Below, piece by piece: positions 1 through 9,061 of a stretch of 34,013 nt of DNA. Both the position numbers and the translations under genes were made by a program. Below the pieces are notes generated by a model. That model ran no database searches and was not told where the DNA came from. It saw only the letters and a program-made list of their open reading frames with translations. Positions within the stretch are counted from its first letter, which is position 1; the number at the start of each line of letters is the position of its first letter. The DNA is from an uncultured bacterium (GTDB lineage: Bacteria; Zixibacteria; MSB-5A5; CAIYYT01): NCBI GenBank assembly GCA_903930455.1, contig CAIYYT010000013.1:1-34013 (forward strand). Reading direction: 5' to 3'.

Positions 1-17
1 GTCTGAGACACAAAAAA

Positions 18-96
<79 letters not shown>

Positions 97-178
97 TCAG
101 CGAAGTCTGGGATTATACGTTTCTGGCGGGATTTGTCAAGAGAATTGTTGTGATGCTAGGGGCATGGTGCTGGCGCAG

Positions 179-1858
179 CTATTCATGCGAGAAAGCGGCA
201 AGATAGAGAACAAGAGCTGCCAGCATGATCAGAAACAGCGAACCCCAGACAATCAGCCTCGTCCAGTCGTTATCTCCGGTTCTGGCAAAAGCATCAGCCC
301 GGGCAGTTGGCGCGGCTGTATCCACCTTGGCGAGTAGGTCATGAATCTCAGCAAAGCCTTGGAAACGTTCCGACGGTAAGGTTCGAACCATCCGTTGGAT
401 AAGAGTCTTCAGCGATTGGGGCGTAGTGCGAGCACCGTCAATCCAGACAAATTTGCCATAGGTATCGAAAGTCGGTTTGCGATTGGTGAGCAGTTGGTAG
501 AAAATAACTCCGGCGGCATAAACATCACTGGCCTTACTTTTACGTCGTTCGGGAGCGGCATACCAGTTGGCGGCGTTTTTGTCCACCGTGGGCATAAGGG
601 CGAAATCGGCGATTTTGAGTACATCCTCGCGGTCAAACAGGATATTCGATGGCTTAAGGTTGCCATGAACAATGTTACTCTTGTGAGCAAAATCCAGCCC
701 GGCGGCAATCTGCAACATCAACCGGCGCGCGTCGCGGTGATGCATCGGTTTGACCAAGCGATCCGCCAGCGACCCTCCCTGTGCATAGTCCATAATGATG
801 ACTAGCTTGGCACTGTCACTGCCGGCGCCATGCAGGGCCAGAATGTTGGGATGATGCATATTGGCAAGAAGCCTGGCTTCCCGCAACCCGATTTCGGGTT
901 TATTTTGCTTCTTGATGACGAACAACGAGCCGGTGGCACGGTCTTCCACAAGGTATGTTGAGCTGTATACACCCGTCTTGAGCGTGTCCAAAAACGAGCA
1001 ATTGCCGAGAAAAGCCTTGGCCTTCTCCACTGTCGGTGGCGCGGCCGCAACATCGCTCTTGTGCATTACGGCAAGCAATTCATCTTTCATCTCCACCGCT
1101 TTCTGATATCTAGCGTCAGGATCGGGCTGCAGTGCTTTCATCACGATGGCATCGAATCCTGACGACAGTTGCGGATTGACTTCCGACGGCTTGCGATGTC
1201 TCGCCATTGGCGGTTTTCCGGTCAACACTTCACAAAGCATGACCCCCACGGCATAGATGTCGGTACGGTGATCAACCCTGGAGGAATCCTCTTTCTGTTC
1301 GGGAGACATGTAAGCGAAGGTTCCGACCATTGCACCCGTTGCGGTGAGTTGATTAGCCTCAGCCCCGAGAATATGAGAGATGCCGAAATCGGCGATTAGA
1401 GCGTTATCTTCGCTATCAATCAGAATATTCGCCGGCTTGATATCTCGATGGATGATGCCGTTTTTGTGAGCATAGTCAAGACCCTTAAGCACCTGCACGA
1501 TGACATGAAGTTTGCGATCAAGTGGCCAGTTCTCTTTCTGGAGAATGCGCTGAAAATCGGTACCGACAACATACTGCATGGCAAAATAGAGCCGCCCGTG
1601 GTCCTCACCGCGGTCGATTATCTGCACGATGTTGGGATGAGACATCTCCGCCAAAGTAGTCGCCTCGCGGTCAAAACGCTGAATCAGGTTCGTGTCTTGG
1701 CTAAGACGCGGGTGGAGTATCTTAATGGCTACCTTGCGGTTAAGTGACTTTTGACGTGCGAGATAGATTTCGGCAAGACCCCCCTCTCCAATCTTGTCGA
1801 TAATCTCGAACTCGCCAATTGCGGCGGGATATGGTTTGGTCAACTTAGTCTCAGGCAT
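179..1858 (-). CDS. Membrane-anchored Ser/Thr protein kinase with a second, pseudokinase domain
   Basis: 559 aa. Residues 16-265 are a full Hanks-type (PknB-like) kinase: glycine loop GEGGLAE (24-30), Lys46 in VAIK, HRDIKPAN (137-144) with catalytic Asp139, DFG (157-159), MSPEQ (184-188). Residues 285-510 form a second kinase fold: VIKK (314-317) and HPNIL are kept, but HRD is HGN (398-400), so the catalytic Asp is Asn, and DFG is DFA (418-420). This second copy is therefore probably inactive. A hydrophobic helix at about 535-556 ends the protein, with no domain after it, so both kinase units should face the cytoplasm and be tail-anchored in the inner membrane. The gene lies 71 bp downstream of a secreted T9SS-cargo gene on the same strand. 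The substrate is unknown; a signalling role in envelope regulation is inference. No strong ribosome binding site is seen before the ATG. Confidence 0.93.
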   Translation of the reverse strand: MPETKLTKPYPAAIGEFEIIDKIGEGGLAEIYLARQKSLNRKVAIKILHPRLSQDTNLIQRFDREATTLAEMSHPNIVQIIDRGEDHGRLYFAMQYVVGTDFQRILQKENWPLDRKLHVIVQVLKGLDYAHKNGIIHRDIKPANILIDSEDNALIADFGISHILGAEANQLTATGAMVGTFAYMSPEQKEDSSRVDHRTDIYAVGVMLCEVLTGKPPMARHRKPSEVNPQLSSGFDAIVMKALQPDPDARYQKAVEMKDELLAVMHKSDVAAAPPTVEKAKAFLGNCSFLDTLKTGVYSSTYLVEDRATGSLFVIKKQNKPEIGLREARLLANMHHPNILALHGAGSDSAKLVIIMDYAQGGSLADRLVKPMHHRDARRLMLQIAAGLDFAHKSNIVHGNLKPSNILFDREDVLKIADFALMPTVDKNAANWYAAPERRKSKASDVYAAGVIFYQLLTNRKPTFDTYGKFVWIDGARTTPQSLKTLIQRMVRTLPSERFQGFAEIHDLLAKVDTAAPTARADAFARTGDNDWTRLIVWGSLFLIMLAALVLYLAAFSHE

Positions 1859-1897
1859 ATTTCAACACCACAATTGTATTGCACCCCTAATAGGTAT

Positions 1898-1915
1898 TTT
1901 CGGTAAGGACCGAAA
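1898..1915 (-). terminator. Small hairpin between the T9SS-cargo gene and the kinase gene
   Basis: A 7-bp perfect stem (TTTCGGT / ACCGAAA) with a 4-base loop sits between the two minus-strand genes. In the minus direction it is followed by ATACCTATT rather than a clear T-run, so it is at best a weak or attenuating terminator. Confidence 0.3.
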
Positions 1916-1929
1916 CGATCTTGAGGAAG

Positions 1930-2742
1930 CTATTTGATCAACAACATTTTACGGGTCAGTACACCAAAATTGGTCGTAAGACGATAGAAATAGACCCCTG
2001 ATGGTTGCGATCCGGCGTCCCAGATAACAACATGCTCTCCGGAAGAGTATCTGTCCTCAGCCAAAGTGGTAAGGCGATGCCCCGCAACGTCATAGACGTC
2101 GAGTCGAATGTGATCTGATCGCTTGAGCGAGAACACGATCTGCGTGCTGGGATTAAAGGGATTGGGGAAGTTCTGTCGCAGAGAGAACTGCTCTGGTATC
2201 TCAACATTTCCATCTTCAACTGAAGTGGCTTGACGAATCTGAATGCCTCCGGCAGTAAAACTAGGATAAATCGTCCGGCCAGACGCATCTGAGGCATCCA
2301 GCCGTTCGTAAAGCGTCGGATGATAGAATGTATCTATAGGCACATAGGCATCTGCAGCAAACGTTGTTGTGTGGAAATGTATCCTGCAGATTTCACCCCC
2401 CCCAGCGGGAAAAGTCGGGATCGGCGGGTTGAGGCTTGGGATGACATCGATGAATCCTTCGCGATCGGCGTCAGTGACCTGTGCCCAAAGGCTGAAATTG
2501 CCTATTGCGATCGTGTATTGAAACGATACCGAGTCAATGATAATGTCGCTGCTGGCGCCAATCTTGAGCGGAATTCGAAGTCCCGCAAGCGGGACATCAT
2601 TGTCGCACAAGATGCGCAAGTAGCTTGCCGTCGCACGCCCCACATCCTTAGTCTCCACTTGTACTGAGACAGTCTGGCCCAGACCCGTGGCAACAAACAG
2701 CGTGAAAAAGACGAGGGTTTTCGCAAAAAGGCGTGAAGGCAT
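1930..2742 (-). CDS. Secreted cohesin-like protein with C-terminal T9SS sorting domain
   Basis: 270 aa from the chosen ATG. Residues 1-22 are a signal peptide (FAKTLVFFTLFVATGLGQ). Residues 25-170 look like a beta-sandwich of the cohesin-like type seen in FCB secreted proteins (LAGLRIPLKI, a PAGGGEICRIHF strand, then FTAGGIQI); this assignment rests on pattern only. Residues 185-270 are a typical type A T9SS sorting/FlgD-like domain: FSLRQNFPNPFNPSTQIVF, LDVYDVAGHRL, GVYFYRL, and the final RKMLLIK. The protein should cross the inner membrane by Sec and the outer membrane by T9SS, whose SprA channel is encoded at the right end of this window. The start at 2742 is preferred over the longer frame starting at 2781, because the promoter -10 box overlaps that codon and a GGAG lies before 2742. 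Ligand or function is unknown. Confidence 0.85.
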   Translation of the reverse strand: MPSRLFAKTLVFFTLFVATGLGQTVSVQVETKDVGRATASYLRILCDNDVPLAGLRIPLKIGASSDIIIDSVSFQYTIAIGNFSLWAQVTDADREGFIDVIPSLNPPIPTFPAGGGEICRIHFHTTTFAADAYVPIDTFYHPTLYERLDASDASGRTIYPSFTAGGIQIRQATSVEDGNVEIPEQFSLRQNFPNPFNPSTQIVFSLKRSDHIRLDVYDVAGHRLTTLAEDRYSSGEHVVIWDAGSQPSGVYFYRLTTNFGVLTRKMLLIK

Positions 2743-2779
2743 TCGATCTCCGTGACATGACCGGGCGAAGTAACAGGGC

Positions 2780-2807
2780 AATATAACTCACGCGGTCATA
2801 TTGTCAA
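2780..2807 (-). promoter_or_regulatory. Promoter of the T9SS-cargo gene (TTGACA - 16 - TATATT)
   Basis: On the minus strand a perfect -35 TTGACA (2802-2807) is followed after exactly 16 bp by TATATT (2780-2785). The predicted transcript start near 2773 lies about 30 nt before the ATG at 2742. The same box pair and spacing occurs at 24264-24291. Confidence 0.75.
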
Positions 2808-2883
2808 CGAGTTAGACCTTGCCAAATTCGGCACTACCGTGTCCCAACGCTTCGTTGTGAACACATATGCCATTCAACAGCAT

Positions 2884-2913
2884 TTGCGTAGTCTCACCAT
2901 TTGGGCTTATATT
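2884..2913 (+). promoter_or_regulatory. Possible promoter of the tilS operon
   Basis: TTGCGT (2884-2889), 18 bp, TATATT (2908-2913). The -10 box matches others in this window but the -35 is weak and the spacer is long. If used, transcription would begin at about the ATG at 2923, giving a leaderless or nearly leaderless tilS message. Confidence 0.35.
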
Positions 2914-2922
2914 CCCGATCGT

Positions 2923-4359
2923 ATGGCGCGAAAAAAAACATCAGGGCTTGACGAAACCGTCTTCACGAGCACCCTATCCTCGCTGACTGGCGCGTCAGGC
3001 AGTCGCCCGAAAATGGTGGGCAATGAGCCGGCAGATACGCTGGTCGCGCTGTCCGGCGGTCCTGACTCAGTAGCGCTACTGCATCTCATCCATGCGGTAA
3101 GCATGGAGATGGGGTTCATGGTCGCTGCCGCCCATGTCAACTATAGACTCCGTGGTGAGGAATCGCAGGGGGATGAACGCTTCTGTCGCGATCTATGTAG
3201 GCAATTGGGCATCAAGCTCCACATCAAGAAAGCGAGTCTGTCAGCTCGGAAATCCGGAACGAACCTGCAGGCCGAGGCGCGCAGAATACGATACAGTTTT
3301 TTTGACGAAATCTGCGCGAAGCACCAGCTCACCTGGATTGCTACAGGGCACAACAAGACCGACAACATCGAGACAATCCTGATGAACCTATGCCGTGGCG
3401 CGGGTACGTTTGGCTTGTCAGGTATCGAACCTGTTTCGGGCAAGGTCATTCGTCCGCTGCTCGATTTCACGCGCGAGGAGATCATCGCATATTTGCAACA
3501 AAATCATCTCCCTTATCGCATCGACCGCTCGAATTTGGAAGGCAAGTACACGCGTAACAAGGTCAGGCAGCAACTGCTGCCAGTCGTCGTGAAGATATTC
3601 GGAGATAAGGCGATTGGCAGTATCGCCCGCGCGGGACAAATATTAGCTCAGCAAGAGTATTACTTGCGCGGACAAATTTCTCGGTTGTTGGATCGCGACG
3701 CCGTGGTGACACCGTTCGGAAAGATAGCCCTTGATTTGAAGCGCTTTCGGCGATATGATGATCTCCTGAAGCAGTTACTGATCGCAGACTGCTTCGAGCG
3801 GTTGACTGGATCACTGCAGAACTTCGATCTGGCGGCGGCACAGAGAGTGATCAAGCAGGTACGCTTGGCAACAGTCAAAGCAGATCTGACGTCCGGACTG
3901 ATTGCCGAGATTGTCGGTGAACGGCTTTACATCTATCGCACGGCGAAAGACAAACCGTCCTACGCGGTTCGACGCAAGGGATCCACCTGTCTGCAAGGGT
4001 ATGGGATGGAGATATCAATAGAAGAGACACCGACGGCGAAGCTAGCCAGCAAAGAATTGCGTCTCGGCAAGAACCTGAAGGTCTATGTCGATGCAGACAA
4101 GATGCGGGGTAAGCTGACGGTCAGATCACCGAGAGTCGGCGATCACTTTTCGCCGTTGGGCATGAAAGGGTCAAAGAAGCTGTCGGACTTCTTTGTCGAT
4201 CGCAAGATCGACCGTCCGCTGCGCGAGGAAAAACCGTTGTTACTTTGCGGCGACAAAATCGTATGGATAATTGGTCATGAGATTGCCGATAATATCAAAA
4301 TCTCTGCACTGACGAGGACGGCACTGAAATTGGAGGTAACGCAACATCGCGAGTTCTGA
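2923..4359 (+). CDS. tilS: tRNA(Ile)-lysidine synthetase TilS
   Basis: 478 aa from the ATG at 2923. The enzyme puts lysine on C34 of the CAU anticodon of tRNA-Ile2 using ATP, so that it reads AUA. Residues 44-49 are the PP-loop SGGPDS. The N-terminal ATPase domain continues through AAHVNYRLRGEES, ATGHNKTDNIETILMNL and GLSGIEP, followed by IRPLLDFTREEI. The C-terminal TilS domain is visible in RSPRVGDHFSPLG and KKLSDFFVDRKI. The frame is open back to a GTG at 2839, but the extra 28 residues have no family counterpart and overlap the promoter region of the divergent gene; an ATG at 3013 is a further alternative. It is the first gene of the tilS-hpt-ftsH-folP-cdaA run, an order common in bacteria for the first three. 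Confidence 0.95.
   Translation: MARKKTSGLDETVFTSTLSSLTGASGSRPKMVGNEPADTLVALSGGPDSVALLHLIHAVSMEMGFMVAAAHVNYRLRGEESQGDERFCRDLCRQLGIKLHIKKASLSARKSGTNLQAEARRIRYSFFDEICAKHQLTWIATGHNKTDNIETILMNLCRGAGTFGLSGIEPVSGKVIRPLLDFTREEIIAYLQQNHLPYRIDRSNLEGKYTRNKVRQQLLPVVVKIFGDKAIGSIARAGQILAQQEYYLRGQISRLLDRDAVVTPFGKIALDLKRFRRYDDLLKQLLIADCFERLTGSLQNFDLAAAQRVIKQVRLATVKADLTSGLIAEIVGERLYIYRTAKDKPSYAVRRKGSTCLQGYGMEISIEETPTAKLASKELRLGKNLKVYVDADKMRGKLTVRSPRVGDHFSPLGMKGSKKLSDFFVDRKIDRPLREEKPLLLCGDKIVWIIGHEIADNIKISALTRTALKLEVTQHREF
4332..4348 (+). promoter_or_regulatory. Ribosome binding site and ATC start codon of hpt
   Basis: GGAGG at 4332-4336, inside the 3' end of tilS, then 9 nt, then ATC at 4346-4348. No usual start codon exists at a workable distance, so this site decides the hpt start. 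The ATC is the only near-cognate codon at normal spacing. Confidence 0.7.
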
Positions 4360-4903
4360 TATCGACCGCCAACTGGAAATACTGATCAGTAAGGAGCGAC
4401 TCCAACAGCGCGTCGTCGAACTGGCGCAGGAAATCAAGCGCGACTATCAGGATCAAAACCCGGTTCTGATCGGTACGCTCAAAGGGTGTTTCGCATTCCT
4501 GACTTTTCTGGCTCTAGAACTTGACTTCGATGTCGAAATCGATTTCATCTCCGCGCGGTCCTATGGTCATTCCGACCGTACTTCGGGCAGAGTGGATTTA
4601 TTCAAGAATCTTTCGATAGATGTAAAAGACCGGCATGTGCTGCTGGTAGAGGATATAGTAGACTCGGGCTTTACTTTGCGCATCCTGCTGGAGGATCTCC
4701 AGCTTGCCAAACCGAAATCGGTCGCTGTAGTAGCGCTGCTGAACAAACGCGCGAGTCATCACGTAGAAGTGCCGCTGAAATATGTTGGCTTTGATATTGA
4801 AGATGATTTTGTTGTAGGATTCGGACTTGACTTTTCGGAGAAGTACCGGAACTTACCATATATAGCCGTGTTAAAACGTATGAACATGAGCAAAAACCAG
4901 TAG
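4346..4903 (+). CDS. hpt: Hypoxanthine(-guanine) phosphoribosyltransferase, apparent ATC start
   Basis: 185 aa. Purine salvage enzyme joining hypoxanthine or guanine to PRPP. The full family length is only reached if translation begins near 4346. The reading frame opens after a stop at 4337-4339 and has no ATG, GTG or TTG until a GTG at 4592, which would remove the first 82 residues, including ILISKERLQQRV and VLIGTLKGCFAF that the family needs. A perfect GGAGG (4332-4336) lies 9 nt before an ATC at 4346, giving the N-terminus M(I)ASSDIDRQLEI. The PRPP-binding motif VLLVEDIVDSGFTL is intact, followed by the family pattern VGFDIEDDFVVGFGLDFSEKYRNLPYI. The coding start overlaps the tilS end by 14 nt, as expected for translational coupling. 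An ATG-to-ATC assembly error cannot be excluded. Confidence 0.92.
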   Translation: MASSDIDRQLEILISKERLQQRVVELAQEIKRDYQDQNPVLIGTLKGCFAFLTFLALELDFDVEIDFISARSYGHSDRTSGRVDLFKNLSIDVKDRHVLLVEDIVDSGFTLRILLEDLQLAKPKSVAVVALLNKRASHHVEVPLKYVGFDIEDDFVVGFGLDFSEKYRNLPYIAVLKRMNMSKNQ

Positions 4904-4922
4904 GAATTTGGAGTAAACGCGT

Positions 4923-6872
4923 TTGGATAGCAATTTGAATAGAGGGCCTGATCTGCCACCGCCGATGCCGAGGCGGGGCGAAGATCCCAAGGGCAAAAAC
5001 GACTCGAATTGGAAGCGCAATTCCCGAACCATGGCCTTCTGGCTGATCTTTTTGTTGATTATCGTCTTCCTGCTCAAATACGTGGCTTCACCACATTCTG
5101 AACGAACGCCGATCAGGTATACCGAGTTGCTCGATCAACTCAAGAAGGGCAATATCGAGGAAGTGACTTTCGTCGAACGCGAAGTTCGCGGCAAGCTCAA
5201 GAGCAAATTCGTTCCGGAAGATTTCAAGGGCAAAACTGAAGGCATCGACAACTTCGTGGCGATGATTCCTTTCACCGACCCAGAACTGGTCAACAAACTG
5301 GATTCCGCCGGCGTGAAAATTAGCGCCGAGAAATCGGAAGAGAATTGGCTCAGCTACCTCTTCACCTTCGCGCCCTTTCTACTGGTCATTCTCTTGTGGC
5401 TTTTCATAATGCGCCAGATGCAGGGGGGCGGCCCCAAGAGCCTGTTCAGTTTCGGCAAGTCACGAGCGAAACTGGCGACTGAAGATCGTCCAAAGGTGAC
5501 GTTCAACGACGTCGCCGGCGCAGATGAAGCCAAGGAAGAGCTTGGGGAAGTTATCGAATTCCTCAAGGAACCGGGCAAGTTCCAACGGTTGGGGGGGAAA
5601 ATCCCCAAGGGCGCGCTTCTGATCGGCGCTCCAGGCACCGGCAAAACGCTCTTGGCGCGCGCCGTGGCAGGCGAGGCAGGTGTGCCCTTTTTCTCGATGT
5701 CGGGCTCCGATTTTGTAGAAATGTTTGTCGGCGTAGGCGCATCGCGAGTACGCGACCTGTTTGATCAAGGCAAGAAGAATGCTCCGTGTATCCTATTCAT
5801 CGACGAAATCGACGCAGTCGGTCGCTTGCGCGGCGCAGGTCTGGGGGGTGGACACGACGAGCGCGAACAAACGCTAAATCAGTTGCTCGTGGAGATGGAT
5901 GGCTTCGAATCCAATGAGGGCGTAATCTTGTTAGCAGCCACCAACCGCCCTGACGTGCTTGACCCCGCCTTGCTGCGACCGGGACGTTTTGATCGACAGA
6001 TCGTGGTCAACCTTCCCGATATCAAAGGCCGCGAAGGAATCCTGCAAGTGCATATCCGCAAGCTTAATCTTGCCGATGATGTTGACATCAAGTTGATCGC
6101 CCGTGGCACACCCGGGATGTCGGGCGCCGATCTCGCCAACTTAGTGAATGAAGCGGCTCTACTAGCGGCGCGCCACGACGCCGACAAAGTCAGCATGCAG
6201 GACTTCGAAAAGGCGAAGGACAAAGTCATGATGGGCGCCGAGCGGCGGTCATTAGTGATCTCCGAGGAGGAAAAACGCACGACGGCCTATCATGAAGCCG
6301 GACACGCGCTGGTTGGCAAGCTCATTCCCAAAGCCGATCCTGTCTACAAAGTGACAATTATACCGCGCGGTCTGGCTCTGGGTGTGACCAGCTTCCTCCC
6401 GATTGAGGAAAGGCACACATATTCCAAGGAATACCTCGAAACCAAGCTAATTTATCTCATGGGTGGACGCGCCGCCGAAAAACTGGTGTTCGACCAGTTC
6501 ACTACCGGCGCAGGTAATGATATCGAACGGGCAACGGAGTTGGCGCGCAAGATGATTTGCTCTTGGGGCATGTCGGACAAGCTCGGACCGTTAGCCTTCG
6601 GCAAGAAAAGCGAAGAGATATTTCTCGGTCGGGAGATCTCGCAGCATCGCGATTTTTCGGAGAAGACGGCGATGATAATCGACGAGGAAGTGCGCGGCAT
6701 CGTGGAGCGCTCTTACAATAACGCTGAGGAAATCCTGCAAGCCAATCTTGACAAGCTGCACAATCTGGCAACGGCGCTGCTTGAACACGAGATTCTTGAC
6801 AGTGATGAAATTGACACAATCATGCACGGCGACCGACTCGCCAAAGCACCGATCAACCCCCAGAAGGCATGA
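4923..6872 (+). CDS. ftsH: ATP-dependent zinc metalloprotease FtsH
   Basis: 649 aa, normal family length. Inner-membrane AAA+ protease that degrades misfolded membrane proteins and selected regulators. Transmembrane helices are at about 37-55 and 144-163 with a periplasmic domain between them. Walker A GAPGTGKT (235-242), Walker B ILFIDEID (290-297), the pore loop around MFVG (267-270), and the second region of homology [19 protein letters not shown] follow. The zinc site is HEAGH (457-461) with the third ligand Asp533 in GNDIERAT. The start is TTG at 4923, placed 9 nt after GGAG (4910-4913); an alternative ATG would cut into the N-terminal region before the first helix. The end overlaps folP by ATGA. 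Confidence 0.98.
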   Translation: MDSNLNRGPDLPPPMPRRGEDPKGKNDSNWKRNSRTMAFWLIFLLIIVFLLKYVASPHSERTPIRYTELLDQLKKGNIEEVTFVEREVRGKLKSKFVPEDFKGKTEGIDNFVAMIPFTDPELVNKLDSAGVKISAEKSEENWLSYLFTFAPFLLVILLWLFIMRQMQGGGPKSLFSFGKSRAKLATEDRPKVTFNDVAGADEAKEELGEVIEFLKEPGKFQRLGGKIPKGALLIGAPGTGKTLLARAVAGEAGVPFFSMSGSDFVEMFVGVGASRVRDLFDQGKKNAPCILFIDEIDAVGRLRGAGLGGGHDEREQTLNQLLVEMDGFESNEGVILLAATNRPDVLDPALLRPGRFDRQIVVNLPDIKGREGILQVHIRKLNLADDVDIKLIARGTPGMSGADLANLVNEAALLAARHDADKVSMQDFEKAKDKVMMGAERRSLVISEEEKRTTAYHEAGHALVGKLIPKADPVYKVTIIPRGLALGVTSFLPIEERHTYSKEYLETKLIYLMGGRAAEKLVFDQFTTGAGNDIERATELARKMICSWGMSDKLGPLAFGKKSEEIFLGREISQHRDFSEKTAMIIDEEVRGIVERSYNNAEEILQANLDKLHNLATALLEHEILDSDEIDTIMHGDRLAKAPINPQKA

Positions 6873-7723
6873 CGAGTAGAGAGCTGAGACAAGAAGATCG
6901 GGTAGCGGTACTTTTCAACAATCGTAATCGAATTATCGTGATGGGCGTGGTAAACACCACGCCCGATTCTTTTTCGGACAGTGGGCAGTTTTTAGACGCA
7001 AACCACGCCGTAGACCATGCGCTGCAACTTGCCACAGACGGAGCAGACATCATCGACGTCGGCGGTGAGTCTACCCGTCCCGGCGCCGATTCAGTGGGTT
7101 CGGAAGAGGAGATGCGCCGGGTCATACCGGTGATCGAGCGCCTTGCCGCACAGATTGTCGTACCGATTTCAATCGATACATACAAAGAATCAGTGGCGCG
7201 CGCCGCCTTGACCGCCGGAGCAACGATTGTGAATGATATCTCAGGGTTGACCGCTGATCCCCGATTGGCGCAAACAGCCGCCGAGTTTGGGGCGGGGCTT
7301 ATTCTGATGCACAAGCGTGGCGATCCGACCACAATGCAGTCCGATACCCACTATGAGGACTTGATCGCCGAGATCAGCTTGTTCCTGCGAGAGGCCATTT
7401 CTAAAGCAGAGGCGGCCGGCGTTGACCCTGCAAAGATCATGATCGACCCCGGAATCGGGTTCGGAAAAGACCTTGCGGGAAACGTGCAAATCATTAATTC
7501 TGTTGGTAGTTTGACAGAGCTCGGCAAGCCGGTTCTGATCGGCGCATCACGCAAGGCGTTTATCGGTCGGATAACCGGAGCCGATCCGGCACATCGACTC
7601 CACGGCTCGCTGGCAGCAACGGTGGCAGCAGTGATCTATGGTGCAGCGGCGGTACGCGTACACGACGTCAAAGAGACTCGTGAGGCGGTCGATGTGGCGA
7701 TTCAATTGCGACGGGTGAAATAA
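6869..7723 (+). CDS. folP: Dihydropteroate synthase FolP
   Basis: 284 aa. Condenses 6-hydroxymethyl-7,8-dihydropterin diphosphate with p-aminobenzoate in folate synthesis. A TIM barrel with the family motifs in order: [13 protein letters not shown] (25-37), GGESTRPGA (65-73), SIDTYK (101-106), NDISG (122-126), MHKRG (147-151), DPGIGFGK (193-200), GASRKAFIG (225-233) and RVHDV (263-267). The loop 2 motif reads MHKRG where MHMxG is usual, a small variation in the pABA-proximal region. The ATG overlaps the ftsH stop by four bases (ATGA), and the stop overlaps the cdaA start, so all three are likely translated from one message. Confidence 0.97.
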   Translation: MTSRELRQEDRVAVLFNNRNRIIVMGVVNTTPDSFSDSGQFLDANHAVDHALQLATDGADIIDVGGESTRPGADSVGSEEEMRRVIPVIERLAAQIVVPISIDTYKESVARAALTAGATIVNDISGLTADPRLAQTAAEFGAGLILMHKRGDPTTMQSDTHYEDLIAEISLFLREAISKAEAAGVDPAKIMIDPGIGFGKDLAGNVQIINSVGSLTELGKPVLIGASRKAFIGRITGADPAHRLHGSLAATVAAVIYGAAAVRVHDVKETREAVDVAIQLRRVK

Positions 7724-8484
7724 TGGAATTGTTCGGTTACAAGTTTATCAAGTTCACGCTGATCGATCTGATCGATGTCTTGGTCGTCGCCTATATTTTC
7801 TACAAGTTCCTGTCGCTCTTGAAGGGCACCCGCGCGGCTCAAATGATCACCGGCCTGACAATGCTGTTTGTGATTGCTTTCTTCGCGTTTTGGTTCCAGT
7901 TGCAGGGTCTGATGTGGCTCTTCTCTAATCTGGCCACGGTCGGTGTTATCGTGATGGTGATTCTATTCCAACCGGAGATTCGCGGCGCGCTGGCGCAGAT
8001 CGGATTTTCGCGAATCGCAAAGTACTTCTATCGCGGTGAGGATTCGGCTACCGTGGATGAGATCTCTCGCGCGGTACTCAAGCTCTCGGTGCTCAACCAC
8101 GGCGCTCTGATCGTAGTAGAAAGAAACATCGGTCTGCGCGATTTCGTCCAGAGCGGTAAGGAAATCAATTCCAGGGTCTCCGAGGAGTTGATCACCACGA
8201 TCTTCACGCCATATACACCACTCCACGATGGCGCAATCATCATCCGCCAAGACTTGATAGTTGCCGCCGGTTGCATGCTGCCGTTATCGCAAAATCCGGC
8301 ATACCTCAAAATGTTTGGCATGCGCCACAAGGCCGGTGTCGGCATCACCGAGGAATCGGATGCCGTCTGCATCATCGTTAGCGAAGAAAGTGGTGGGATC
8401 TCAATTGCTCTCGAAGGGGCGCTGCGTCGTGATATCGAACGCACGCAGTTCAAGGAAATCCTGATGCGGTTCTTAAAGGCCTGA
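7723..8484 (+). CDS. cdaA: Diadenylate cyclase CdaA (c-di-AMP synthase)
   Basis: 253 aa. Makes cyclic di-AMP from two ATP. Three transmembrane helices are at about 14-30, 40-58 and 63-82, then the DAC domain from about 105 to 245 with HDGAIII (168-174; the metal/ATP-binding DGA) and RHKAGVGITEESDA (201-214). The second motif is RHK-AG rather than the more usual RHR-AA; the change is conservative. It overlaps folP by one base. Family members often lie beside cdaR and glmM; neither is present here, and the folP-cdaA pairing resembles the layout known from Bacteroidota. c-di-AMP usually governs potassium and osmotic balance. Confidence 0.94.
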   Translation: MELFGYKFIKFTLIDLIDVLVVAYIFYKFLSLLKGTRAAQMITGLTMLFVIAFFAFWFQLQGLMWLFSNLATVGVIVMVILFQPEIRGALAQIGFSRIAKYFYRGEDSATVDEISRAVLKLSVLNHGALIVVERNIGLRDFVQSGKEINSRVSEELITTIFTPYTPLHDGAIIIRQDLIVAAGCMLPLSQNPAYLKMFGMRHKAGVGITEESDAVCIIVSEESGGISIALEGALRRDIERTQFKEILMRFLKA

Positions 8485-8556
8485 CGAGTCACTACAGACG
8501 CGAGCAGTTGAAGGTGGACGCTGTCACCGCTATCGGTGCTGAATGGAGGTTGTTCG

Positions 8557-8889
8557 ATGGCTAGACTCGTGGGAAATAGGTTATACGTACTCAAGATATT
8601 GCGCCGCGTTAACGCTGCGATACTTGTCGGAGTTCCCTTGTTCGGTTTTTTAGTCGGCATGTTCTGGAGGGATCCAGAGCTGAGCCGACTGGGAACGGCG
8701 CTCAGAATCACGTTCTTTCCTGTGCTCCTTATAAGTCCGTTCTGTATCCCTTTTCTCGTGTTGAATATCTGGGGACTCAGGATTGATCCGGAGCGGCGAG
8801 TACGCTACATCATTGAGATGATCGTGTTATCGGTCTGGATAGCGTGGGCGGTGTATGAGTACATCACACTTCCAATGCTAGCACCTTAG
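8557..8889 (+). CDS. Small membrane protein of unknown function
   Basis: 110 aa. No family recognised. The ATG at 8557 has a perfect GGAGG at 8545-8549, 7 nt upstream; a longer frame from GTG at 8536 would start before that site and is rejected. Hydrophobic segments are at about 19-37 (INAAILVGVPLFGFLVGMF), 50-72 (FPVLLISPFCIPFLVLNIW) and 87-105 (IIEMIVLSVWIAWAVYEYI), so three membrane helices are likely. It lies 72 bp after cdaA and ends just before a terminator, so it may be the last gene of that operon. Confidence 0.7.
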   Translation: MARLVGNRLYVLKILRRVNAAILVGVPLFGFLVGMFWRDPELSRLGTALRITFFPVLLISPFCIPFLVLNIWGLRIDPERRVRYIIEMIVLSVWIAWAVYEYITLPMLAP

Positions 8890-8903
8890 TGGAGTAGTTG
8901 TAG

Positions 8904-8935
8904 GTCAGGCCGACTTGCGGCCTGACGGCATTTTT
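8904..8935 (+). terminator. Rho-independent terminator of the tilS-cdaA region
   Basis: A perfect 9-bp stem GTCAGGCCG / CGGCCTGAC (8904-8912 and 8918-8926) with loop ACTTG, followed by GGCATTTTTC. It begins 15 nt after the stop of the small membrane protein. Confidence 0.8.
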
Positions 8936-8973
8936 CTGATACATGCGAGACTGATTGCCATGGACCTTCGACG

Positions 8974-9042
8974 CCGTTCGCCCTGAGCCTGTCGAAGGGC
9001 AAGAGGCGTCCGTTCATCCTTCGACAAGCTCAGGACGAACGG
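8974..9042. repeat. Long inverted repeat, REP-like
   Basis: Left arm 8974-8998 and right arm 9018-9042 are inverted copies of 25 bases matching at 23 positions, with core CCTGAGC-TGTCGAAGG. The spacer is 19 bases. The right unit, read with its flank from 9010, is the CCGTTC...CTTCGACAAGCTCAGGACGAAC type that I recall as a scattered intergenic repeat in many environmental bacterial genomes. The two differences are both C in one arm against T in the other when aligned in the same sense. A further CCTTCGAC at 8965 pairs with the GTCGAAGG end of the left arm. Confidence 0.75.
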
Positions 9043-9061
9043 ACTCACTTCTCCTGGTTGT

